The notes below the pieces were generated by a model that saw nothing but the letters and a program-made list of their open reading frames with translations, had not been told where the DNA came from and made no database searches. Both the position numbers and the translations under genes were made by a program. A stretch of DNA of 64,000 nucleotides from contig OZ026835.1 in NCBI GenBank assembly GCA_964023205.1, forward strand, positions 44,613,083 through 44,677,082. The letters run 5' to 3'. Origin of the DNA: Lutraria lutraria. Its lineage: Eukaryota; Mollusca; Bivalvia; Venerida; Mactridae. Of the stretch, positions 21,946 to 32,401 are shown piece after piece (within the stretch, counting starts at the first letter, position 1; each line of letters begins with the position of its first letter).

Positions 21946-24900
21946 TTAGTCCTTCAATGGTGCTGTGGGTATTTTCCTGTTATCATCTAAGCCTGTGTCT
22001 TTGATTTCATAATCTGAACTTAATAATGTCTGACTTTCTTGTGATTCTTTTCTTTTCCATTCTGCAACATGATCACTTCGTCTGAAATAATTAAATGGTA
22101 ACCTGGTACATGTATATACTGCATATATTGATGTGTTATATTATATATTGATGAGTTACAGTATGTGAGAGTTAAACATAAAAGAGGAAACTTTGAGTTA
22201 AATGCTTCATTCAGGCTATTATTTCAATTTTAGTATGAGAATATGAGTTTTAAAAACATCGACATCATTATATGATAAAATTGTATATTCTACCTTTGTC
22301 TGGTATATTTACAAGCCCAGTAAATTAATCCAGTTAACAATATGGTCACTAACATAAAACATGTCCAAAATAGGAGAATAGTTGGTAATGTCTGCTTTTC
22401 TGAAGAAAGATGATAAAATATGATGGCATTTTAAATTCAAGTCACTAGAAATTCCATTTTAATCATAGAATCAAACTGTTTGTATGATTTATAAATTATT
22501 TCTTTAAATACACGAAAATACTGAAATACATATTGAAAGAAATATCTTCTAATATTTTAAATGATTCAATATTTGTTTCAAATTCAATTCAAAATCTACA
22601 AAATAATTCTGTCTAGGGTGTCTCCATACATGTACACTTAACCCTGTGAACAAAGGCCACCATTTGGAAAGAAAAAATGTGGCCTTTATTAACAGGTGGC
22701 CTTTATTTGAAGGTTATCTTGTTCTAAATAATTAGTGGTTTTTTAAAAGAATGGCCTTTATACACAGGGTGGCCTTTATATACAGTGTGGCCTTTATTCG
22801 GGAGTGGCCTCTAACACAGTTTTGACTGTATTTGTAAACGTAAACTGTATTCAGTTGCTGTATTATGATCAGTTGTGTCTGCAATAAAGTTGAAACAAAA
22901 TACTACATACTATATTGACATTTGTTTCCATTAAATCCATCTAGACAAATACATTGCATGTTACCATTGATATCTGTGCCACATGTTCCTTCATTCTTAC
23001 AGTCTGCATCACACACACCTTAATTAGATCCATGTATTATAATGAATGAAAGAGGTAGAACACCATAAAATGATACTGATTTGTATTAGATGTTTTAATC
23101 ATAGATAAACAGCTTTTATTATACACTCATGCTTTTATATACTCCATTATATATGGTATTAGATTTAAAAAGTACTACATAATGTACATTATCCTCTTAC
23201 AGGATTACTGAACTAAATTGATTTTATACTCATGTAATAATAAAGCTCCACCCCAAGAATTAATTGATGTTATACTCACGTGATATACAAACTCCACCCC
23301 AAGAATAAATTGATGTTATACTCACGTGATATCCAAGAATGAATTGATGTTATACTCACGTGATATGCAAACTCCACCCCAAGAATGAATTGATGTTATA
23401 CTCACGTGATATACAAGCTCCACCCCCAAGAATGAATTGATGTTATACTCACGTGATATACAAACTCCACCCCCAAGAATAAATTGATGTTATACTCACG
23501 TGATATACCAACTCCACACCCAAGAATAAATTGATGTTATACTCACGTGATATACAAACTCCACACCCAAGAATGAATTGGTGTTATACTCACGTGATAT
23601 ACAAGCTCCACTCCCAAGAATGAATTGATGTTATACTCACGTGATATACAAGCTCCACCCCCAAGAATGAATTGATGTTATGCTCACGTGATATACAAGC
23701 TCCACCCCCAAGAATGAATTGATGTTATACTCATGTGATATACAAGCTCCACACCAAGAATGAATTGATGCTATACTCACGTGATATACAAACTCCACCC
23801 AAGAATTAATTGATGTTATACTCACGTGATATACAAGCACCACCCCCATCATTCTTCCATCCTGGACAACAGTCTTCTACCATCAAATATCTTACAGCAT
23901 ATTTTTGTGTTGGTGTATAACATGTATTTACCCTGGAATATATAAGGTCGTTCATGTTTGTTATAATTATGCCCCTCATTGAAGATGCGGCTACATGCAT
24001 ATTACTTTGCACATGTTGATCAGTCCTTGACAATCGTCCGTAACCAAACAATGTTTGACCAATAGGAAGAGAACGATGCCAAACGATCCTCAGACTTGGT
24101 TGGGAAGTTGAACATCACATGCAGATGACCCTATTCGTTTTGAGATCAAGTTAACAGTGACTTTCGACACAATTAACTTATTGGACCATTAACTAGAGAA
24201 CGAATTTCCCTACGGTCCTTGGCATTGGTCAGAAGGTTGAACATTACAGTAAGTGAAAACAAATCAAGGTCAGGGAAATTTCAGGGAATTTTGAATTAGG
24301 TCTGATAAATTTTGAAGTTAAGCTAAATTTAGGGAAATTTATAATCGAAGGATGAATGTTGAACAGTAGTGGGATTAGATCATGGTGAACATTTATGATC
24401 CTTTTGCGTCCATCGTGCGCCATAAAGCGGGGTCCGTTTTTTACTTTAAACACCATCCAATTGCAACCAAACTTTGCTGGAATGATCCTTGGGTGGTCCC
24501 CATTCAATGTTGTTCAAAAATTAAATTTCATTTAAAACTCTGGTTGCCATGGCAACCAACAGGAAAAATCTTCTTGTCCGAAACCACAACGCCTAGAGCT
24601 TAGATATTCGATGTGTAGCATGGTCTAGTGGACCACTACTAAATTTATTCAAATTATGGCATTGTAATCAAAATTGGTCCCGTCCCAGGGTTTACTCGAT
24701 TTTATATAGGCTTATTTGGGACAATTTAAAAAATCTTCTACTCTGAAAATACAATGCCTAGAGCTTAGATATTTGATGTGTACTACTGTATTTTGTTTAT
24801 TAATTAAGAAGAGACTATTGACACTATAATATCGTTAATAGTTGGATTAAGAGACACAAATGACGTCACATTATTGTTCTTTGAATTGGCTAAGAAACTT

Positions 24901-25963
24901 AAATAACGTCATAATAGTGTTGCCCGGTTTGATTATGACAGTATGAGACAAAACTGACGTCACATTATTGTTGTCTGAATTGATTAAAAGACACAAAGGA
25001 CATCTTGATTGGTAATGGCAAAGTTTGGCTATCCACTTGTTTTGATGCGCATGATATCTTCTATGACACTTAGATGTTCAAATGGATAATGTAGAGACTT
25101 GGGTATTAATTTTTTGGACGTCAAATTATGGATACTACTACTTGACCACGTATCAATTGGTACAAATGGCATTGAATAGAGATGCTGTACTTAAAGTTAC
25201 CTATATTTTGTACATCTTCTCCAGTCAAGTTGACCGCATGCAGTGGTATATCTCTCTGGACAAATAAATGCTCTATCATAAGTAACTTCATATGTTTCTG
25301 CTTTTTGTTGAGTACACACGTGTCTAGAGGAAAAAAGTTCATTTGTTTATCAAGTATTGCTACAACATCTTAATTGCATGTTATAATAATAATGCATTTT
25401 TTCCGATAAAAAAGAAGGAAAATGATGTATGGCATTATGCATAAATAAAATGAAATCATCAATACAGATGATGACGCAAAATGGGATCCATGTTTTTTAT
25501 TTCCATTGTGGTCTTTGACATTTATTGTATAACACATAAAATAGTAGCTTTATATGTATATAAAATGAATACATAGATCACATAATTTATCAATATTTAG
25601 TGGCTCAACCATGTTAAGAAGGAAAAAGGTCATTGATCACTACATTAAGATTAATTAATACATAATAACATATAAATAGAGTTACTCCAAAAGTAAGGGT
25701 TTTATTAAGAACTTATATTTGACTGATCTCGATTATTTGTTTGTGTACATGTAAATGATTCTTTAACCTATATATTATATTTATGTTTATACAATACATG
25801 TATAATTATGATCCTATCGGACGAGTAGATTGTAAATGTATTTTACTTAAAGTAATAGGTTTTCAATAATAACAAATTCTTACCCTGTAAGTGAGAATGT
25901 AAAACATACATTGTTGACGACAACAAATAATAGTAATTGTACGTATTGTAGCATACACATCAT
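21946..25963 (-). CDS. Short EMI + EGF single-pass membrane protein (Draper/MEGF10/Nimrod-like ectodomain)
   Basis: Exons in order: 25963-25884, 25323-25201, 23932-23826, 23018-22911, 22399-22294, 22081-21946. All phases close: 660 nt, 219 residues. Residues 1-23 are a hydrophobic signal peptide (MMCMLQYVQLLLFVVV). Residues 28-105 are an EMI domain: HVC, ICPERYTTACG, DWRRCTKYR, then YAVRYLMVEDCCPGW. Residues 106-137 are one EGF-like repeat with six cysteines (CDADCKNEGTC...CICLDGFNGNKC). Residues 146-168 form a transmembrane helix (TILLFWTCFMLVTILL), followed by a basic stop-transfer KYTRQRR. The 45-residue tail carries ESQTLL, a consensus acidic dileucine endocytosis signal. Relatives such as Draper and MEGF10 join EMI to many EGF repeats and act in engulfment; this one has a single EGF and no NPxY or ITAM. 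A surface-binding role is inference. Confidence 0.85.
22634..22832. repeat. MITE 'AAAGGCCACC' family, copy 3
   Basis: Begins CACTTAACCCTGTGAACAAA and ends AACACAGTTTTGACTGTAT. It lies in the EMI/EGF intron between the EGF and transmembrane exons. Confidence 0.75.
23253..23825 (-). repeat. 47-bp minisatellite made of exon end plus splice donor
   Basis: About 12-13 units (46-48 bp, one shorter) abut the second EMI exon, whose last base is 23826. On the minus strand each unit holds a copy of the exon end (GGTGGAGCTTGTATATCAC) followed by GTGAGTATAACATCAATT, which includes the GTGAGT donor. Nearly all units keep CACGTGAGT; one at about 23731 has CATGAGT. Confidence 0.9.
24244..24800. repeat. Dispersed repeats in the EMI/EGF intron
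   Basis: The left part (24244-24540) encodes on the minus strand a repetitive open frame with PLLFNIHPSIINFPKFSLTS, of a kind I regard as repeat-derived. From about 24560 it continues with the CAACGCCTAGAGCTTAGATA blocks seen at 20675-21165. The remainder of the intron (24801-25200) is unique-looking, apart from three ACGTCA motifs near 24863-24960. Confidence 0.5.
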
Positions 25964-28115
25964 TGCACAATATCAGTTTTCTTAATTGCAAGTACACTAA
26001 TTAACTACAGAATTGTAAAGTCCATTGTAATAGCATAACTCAGTCCTCGGTTAATTCTCGTCCCATTGAAGTAATTTTGTGTTTAGTGTAGAAAGTAAGT
26101 ATACAATTTCTATTTTATTATTATTAAACAAATATCCAAAATGAAGGCATTGAAATTAAAAGTTTTGTATAATAATGGTCAGTTTATTATCTAAATGACC
26201 GGTAAAACTTCCTCAATATTGTTCATGGAATAAAGAAAGATAAAGATGTCAAATATCGATGTATACTCGTAAATGAATGTGTTGATAATCTTTATGTTGG
26301 TTTTATGTTTGATAATTACATGATAATGTTCGTCTGGTGATCAATAATACATTGATCAGCTAGGAAATTCTCTTAAACCATGTTCTATTGTCTGTCAACA
26401 TTTCAAACAAAAACTTGAACTACTGATACAACAGGAGACCGGTCAAGATTAAATACGAGAATGATTTGTCTGTAACGTAAATGTTCAATGTAAACTTTTA
26501 TCTAAAGATGTCTTTATCAAACTGTCAGTAAGTGTCAATAAGAACTTGCTGGTCTTCGTATGTTTACATTAACAGTGTTGATCAATGATAAATATCAAAG
26601 ACATCAGAAACTATAAATTTGACAATATAACTCTAAAATTGTTTCCTGAATAGTAAGGTACAATACATATGTGTTCCATTTATTAACCCTGCCAAACGGT
26701 TAGGATGTGGTTATATATAGTCTTAATCCGTGTGTCTGTGCGTTTGTTCAATATGTTTATGTGAAAAACAATTCCATACCCCTGAAGGGTATTTATTTTT
26801 ATTCATTGCAGTTTGTTTATTAATTTCAAAGATAAATTTGATCCAGACAAAACATGTTGACATATTTATACGAAATAGTCGGTAACAAGAACTTATATAC
26901 ATACAACAAGTCCTTGGTGGTAATTAGAAAGAGTAATGAGATATTTTTTGTCCAAAGCACTCAAAACTCACTCAAGATATTTATATGAAACTGAATATTT
27001 TTTAGTGAGATGGATATGATTACAGGATTCAATCTTCTACCATTTTTTTACTTATAATTGCCCTTGTCTTCTTCTTCTTCCATATAATGGGTAGAAATCC
27101 TAATAGATTGACATGCCCGATAAAACAGTTGCAGTTACAATTTAAAATTATGTACATGGGTGCGTATCCTACTGCCCAAAAGGCAGCGAACTAGCGTTGC
27201 CTTGAAGCTCTCTATGCAGGTACAGTTTGTTACCCTTGGGTCGAGCTTGTTCCAGTCAGATATGGTCCAGGGGAAGAATGAAGTTTCTTTTTCGAAGATG
27301 AATTTTTGCAGTGCACTAGTGTTACTCATAGTGTGGGATTAATCAATATACTATAATATACTATCTACTCCTCGGACTGCACTTCTTCATATCTCATGTA
27401 ATACTTTATCAGTTTTACTGAGACTGGAGTATCCTGTGTATACAAGGATGGTACTTTATCTTTGCACCATCATGATTACATGATTAAATTACCATATGAA
27501 ACATACAGACACAGACATACACACCGACTTATTGTAAAGGTGACAGTATAGACATTAATATAAGAAGGTAGGTGTTTTCTTATGTTTTACTTTTTTGTTA
27601 GTTTTACTTAGATACTTTTAGAAGTTCGTGCAACTTGTTCAGCTTTTCTCTTAGTCTGTTATGTGAATGTCTAAGTTGGTTTTTATTTTGTGATATTGGG
27701 TACGTGCTCGGTGTCAGAAGATTTGACGGTGCGCATGCTTTTGGCTGAAGAATTATTGCATGCTATTTTAATGTTTGGTTGATCATAAAATCGTTAACAA
27801 TGCTTTAAGAGTTATACAGATAAAGTTTTATTTCACTAAAAGTTTCCGCTCCAAAGATATCACAAAAGTCCACGTTCTAGTAGTTTTGGATAACCCCTCG
27901 TCGTTTACAAACAAAGTCATGAAAGCATATAATAGTTACATCGCATTGAATACAACAATTTACAGATATATGATTTTCACCACAGACTGCGCATTATTCC
28001 ATAATAACATAAATGTTCATAAAATCATATTAAAATTGTAATTGATATGTTACATATTAGTGTGTTTTACAACAGCAAGCTGGTTATATAATTAACAAAC
28101 AATTTTTTATTTTAG
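25964..28115. other. Head-to-head intergenic region
   Basis: Lies between the start codons of the EMI/EGF gene (minus) and the TSPO-like gene (plus). AT-rich. It must hold both promoters, but I see no convincing core promoter motif. It contains a LINE relic at 27135-27329. The plus-strand frame at 27775-28041 has no recognisable domain. Confidence 0.6.
27135..27329 (-). pseudogene. LINE reverse-transcriptase C-terminal remnant
   Basis: The minus-strand frame contains EKETSFFPWTISDWNKLDPR and IESFKATLVRCL. This is the C-terminal signature commonly left by truncated non-LTR retrotransposons of invertebrates. Only about 65 residues remain and no RT core is nearby. Confidence 0.65.
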
Positions 28116-29434
28116 ATGACAGAGTACCTGTGTCCGGTATTATCAACCTCCTTCCCCTTCACGGGTGGTTTTCTGTCATCATTCCTTTCTAGAAATGTCA
28201 GACAGCGGGTAAATATATCTAGTGTTAATATAAGATCTTTAGCATTTGTAACATATGCGTTTTTCAATGAATATTATAATGATCATGTCATGTGTTGATA
28301 ATTTTGTATCCGTTCAGTTATACGCCGCGTTTCCACTGCGTTGACACGGCGTTGTCTAATTTTCCTGAGCGCCGTGAGAACGCGGTCCTAGTGTGACTGG
28401 GGTTTCACTGAAAACACGTTATTATTCCAAAAGGAACACACGTTAAATAGTGACTGAATGGAATTCTATGGTAACTGATCAATCTGTTATTATATAAAAA
28501 CTTGGGCTTATATTCACATTCAGGTTGAATACAGTAAAGGATGATTAACATCCGGGTTCTTGTTTAAAGGATGTTTTCTATATTGCAGTCGTTAAATCAA
28601 CCATCCTTCAAACTGTCAGATCGTGCTGCAAGTTTATCCAACACTATATCCTGGGCTTGCATGGGATATAGCTCTTCACTGATTTATCGTGAATTTGGTG
28701 GTATAACAGGAAATGGGGTCACACCATTAGCCTTGTATGGTACCACGTTGGTTTTAGATTGGAGTCAAAAACCTTTATTTACGAAGACTCAGAGTACAAA
28801 GTTGGTGAGTATTGTATGATTATATATGATAATATTGATAACATGGAGTTGATATGCGTGTCTCGAACGTGACAATAATCATATCCATCATCAAATTACT
28901 TGTATCAATGATTCGAGTAAGTCAGAAGTAGACAGAACTGCTTAAGTCCCAAAGGAACATTTCAAGTATTTCTTGGAAACGACTGCACGTGTAACAGTAT
29001 GGTATATGATATATAAATAAATTGGCTGCGATATTCACCAGCTCGATCAGCTCAGTAGCGGTATCTGACTTGCATACAGGAGGTGGCGGGTTGGAGCCCC
29101 GCATCGGGTACATTATTTTCTTTCTCCTATTACACACGTTTAGTTAAATCACTATGAAAACAATGATGTACAAATGTAGTTTAATTAAAGTGTTTGCACC
29201 AAAATGAATGAAGTATTCTTGTGTCCTCTCATGTAGATCACATATGTTTATGAATACTTTCAGGGAGCTGTATCCATGACTGTAGTGTTAGGATATGCCA
29301 TAGCAACTTTTATCTCATTCTATAAAGTGGATAATAAAGCAGGATATTTGTTGCTTCCTTATTTGTTCTGGACATTTTATAAAACCTGTTTACAAGTCAG
29401 TTTAATGAGAAATAATTCTGACAGTGAAGAATGA
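28116..29434 (+). CDS. TSPO-like translocator protein (TspO/MBR family)
   Basis: Exons 28116-28208, 28589-28804, 29264-29434; phases are 0 at both joins and the total is 159 residues, usual for the family (about 160-170). TSPO proteins are five-helix membrane proteins, in animals mostly of the outer mitochondrial membrane, that bind porphyrins and cholesterol. Matches to the family pattern: SLNQPSFKLSDR (family KPSWxPP region), WACMGYSSSLIYREFGG (family MGYGSYLVWKELGG), LALYGTTLVLDWSQKPLF (family LYxxQLxLNWxWPPIF) and YLLLPYLFWTFYKTCL (family LLxPYLAWLAFTTTLN). The usual WY before the first loop and the PVW segment of helix 2 are not conserved, so this is a divergent paralogue. An AG acceptor lies directly before the ATG, implying an untranslated first exon upstream. 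Confidence 0.8.
29036..29106 (+). repeat. tRNA-like sequence (tRNA-Ala-like pseudogene or SINE head)
   Basis: It has an A-box-like CAGCTCAGTAGCGG and a TGC in the anticodon position. A perfect GCGGG/CCCGC T-stem surrounds the loop TTGGAGC, which has TTGG instead of TTCG. A 7-bp acceptor stem (GCTCGAT/ATCGGGT) uses G-U pairs. The anticodon stem is poor, so it is unlikely to be a working tRNA. It lies in the second intron of the TSPO-like gene. Confidence 0.45.
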
Positions 29435-29470
29435 ACTGTGTGTATATGTGATCACAACTTGTGCTGTAAT

Positions 29471-29476
29471 AATAAA
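29471..29476 (+). promoter_or_regulatory. TSPO-like gene polyadenylation signal
   Basis: AATAAA lies 37 bp past the stop codon, implying a very short 3' UTR. Confidence 0.65.
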
Positions 29477-29678
29477 ATGTTTCTTTTTATATTTTACTGT
29501 TTTAATTACTGTTATTAGTGTCCTGTACCAATAAACATATATAATATTATGTACATGTATATCGCTCCTGTTTGTGCGTGCGAATGATTGAACTTGAATA
29601 CGCCTCAAACCAGAATTCAAAAGTCCAATTTCGGGACTAATATATAAGTCCTAGAAAAAGTCCTACTCTCAATGATAT

Positions 29679-29879
29679 ACTGTAGAATCATTAATTTTCG
29701 TTGGGGATTTAATTTCGTGGATTTCGTGGATCGGCTCATCCACGAAATCAAATCCCCACGAATTTATATGCAAAGATAAGGCATTTCTTGTTAAAAATCA
29801 AAATTTATGTCCCCACGAAATAGCCATTTTAGTAAAAACCACGAAAATTGAGCCCAACGAAAATAAATGAAAATACAGT
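29679..29879. repeat. ~201-bp inverted-repeat element (MITE), copy 2
   Basis: Starts ACTGTAGAATCATTAATTTT and ends AAAATAAATGAAAATACAGT: 26-bp inverted ends with about four differences. The inner palindrome is ATTTCGTGGATcggctcATCCACGAAAT. It is in the opposite orientation to copy 1 at 1946-2152. Confidence 0.85.
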
Positions 29880-32401
29880 GCATGATTACATTCACATTTA
29901 ACCAGAATTCTACTTTCAATAATACATTTTATACATCGAGTCGCACGGAACAGTTTAACAATATTACTAACATTAATGAATGTTTGTTTTCTGGAAGCCC
30001 AATTCCAATATTCCAAATTTACTTTTTTAAATTCTTTATCAAAATGAAATGATGGATCAGGTGGTAATACATAATTTATTTAAATATCAACCAAATACGA
30101 TAGTGTATACATGTGCGAAGTATGCGTGCGTTATTTAATAAAGTACTTCGATATACTGTTCAAAGTTTAAAATGATTGCAGCAGATTGCGCACGTATCCT
30201 TAATATATATAAATTTAAACTCGAAAATGTCTGATAACTAAAAACTTTATCAATATTTCTACAACATGCACTGACTTGATCGTATATATCCCAGGCTTAC
30301 TGACACCTTTATATACCTTGATAAGATTTAAAGTAACTTATGAATTTCCCAATATCTATATTTAAACTTATCAAAAAAGCATCGATACGGTAGTTAAGAC
30401 GCGTTGCTACAAGGGGAGTTAATTTTGTTATTTTTTTAACTTTAGATATATTCTAAACAAGGTCGTTTTTAACAAACGCTAAATACGTGGATATTATGAA
30501 TTAACTTTAGGCTGGTAAGTGTGTTTCTTTATGTCTTTCAAACAAATTCTGAAGCCGATGTAAAATATGCATACATTTATGATTTAATTGAAGTCTGCAA
30601 CATAGCCAAAATTCCATAATTACATTGCTTGCAGTCACCACACCTTTAATATTACGTACATCTGTTCTATTCTGTGTCAGATAGGACTTGTTCGTTCAAA
30701 CAATTAGTACTTTTGTGTTGTTTTATTCATTAAACGAATAATTCCAGCATTGCCAAGATCTTTTGTTAAATTTGTTAATGGCAATTTATCTGTAATACTT
30801 TGATTTTGTAATGTAGATTTTATATTGGCACGATTGATCGAGTTTGTACTGCATTTAAAACTTCTCATTCAATTATATTGATTGTTGTACGGAGATGACA
30901 GAAAAAAAAACGCTTAAAATAAGCTTATCTCCGATGTCAACCATATAATATCCAGCGACACTCTACTTTTGTAAACATTCGGTCAATAAATGTGTTATAT
31001 AGATACCAATACTTGTCCGTTGAATTAAATAACTAGTTTTGACGTATGTCTGGTAAGCATATTCTGTTACAATGCACATATACATGAATATGAACTTACA
31101 TTTAGAGAGTTACTGGTCATTTTCATATTTATAGAGCCTTTTCTTCTCTTGAAGGCTGTCCTAACAATAGCCATGCATGGGGTTGTCGTTCGGTTAATCT
31201 TGTTACATTTTGTAGGCCTATATCAGTGTTATCTGATTAATTAACGTCTTAATAATATCATACCGTCAATCATAATCTAGTTATTTATTCGAAAACCCAT
31301 AATATCATACCGTCAATCATAATCTAGTTATTTATCCGAAAACTATCCTTCTTCGGTGGGGTTATTGTTACGGTCGCATTTATAACTCGTATACTCTTTA
31401 CATAGAACATCGATTTTTAGCGAATATTGATAAGTTTATATAGTTCTGTTATTGGATTGCATGAATGTACATATCGATCATTTTTAGAACATTTAAATCA
31501 TACAGTAAGGATTGAATTAGATGATTGGTTTCAATAAACCTGACTTCGTACATGACGTTTGTTTGTACAACTAATAAGTAGATTAAAGGTTTAACCTAAA
31601 CTATAAATCTTGATTTCATGCTAGCCTCGTATAGAAAACACTGCCATTTAATCTAAGACGAATCAATTCTTTATAATTTACGTAAGTTTATTCTTAACAT
31701 GCAATTTCCATAACCTAATTATACATTTTTATACCTAATATCAGACTTCGAATTTTAACAATATTATAATTATAAGCATTTGAGTGAAAGTTGTTCTTTT
31801 CATATCTGTTTTTCATTTTCTATTTGTATATATTGTTATTTACTTGGCGTACCATAGTTGTAATAACTATATGAAAATGCTAACATAAATATAAGAACTA
31901 CAATGTAGTTATATTCAACATATCACAGACACTGGCTTAGCTTAAATTCTGTACTGTAAAGTACGTGTCTACATTTTCTAACAAATTAAAATGTTTCTTA
32001 AAAATGCGAAAAACGCAATAAAAATGAGTGAGAGAGCTTAAACAATGTACATGCAGTTCTTACTAAACGTTTGCAACTTTCGTAGAAAATCGTTTAAGAA
32101 TTGAAAACTCAAAATAAATAAATCTAGCAGGGAAAAACTGCAAGAGCTTCATATTAAAATATAAGGCTATAGCACACCAGAATATGCAACAGAACCCATC
32201 TCCAGCAATCTACAGTGGAACGATGACCATTAGAAAGTAGCCTAACATTATTATAGGTCAAGCTAAGCCCCCTGATAGATAAGTAAACAGTAAAATTTTA
32301 CCCAAACCTTAAATGACTCTATATAGAGTTTGTTTTGCATTACAGGTTATAAGCACATTTTCTAGAACCAGTCACGTGGTTTGATATATCAATTTATCAA
32401 C
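29880..32401. other. Intergenic and upstream region of the NHL gene
   Basis: AT-rich with no coding signal on either strand. It should contain the promoter and any untranslated first exon of the NHL gene; a possible donor (GCTGGTAAGTGTG) is at about 30512. A short tandem duplication is listed separately. Confidence 0.5.
31253..31345 (+). repeat. 48-bp tandem duplication
   Basis: AATATCATACCGTCAATCAT followed by AATCTAGTTATTTAT occurs twice in a row, at 31253 and 31301, with one base difference near the end (ATTCG / ATCCG). Confidence 0.85.

Noticed and set aside
24244..24507. Minus-strand 87-residue frame as an extra exon of the EMI/EGF gene
   Set aside because: The flanking exons join in phase without it, and its sequence looks like a dispersed repeat.
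27775..28041. 88-residue plus-strand frame upstream of the TSPO-like gene
   Set aside because: No domain, no splice-phase fit with the TSPO exon, and AT-rich chance composition.
29036..29106. A working tRNA-Ala(TGC) gene
   Set aside because: The T-arm is good, but the anticodon stem does not pair well and the B box has TTGG instead of TTCG. Listed as tRNA-like only.
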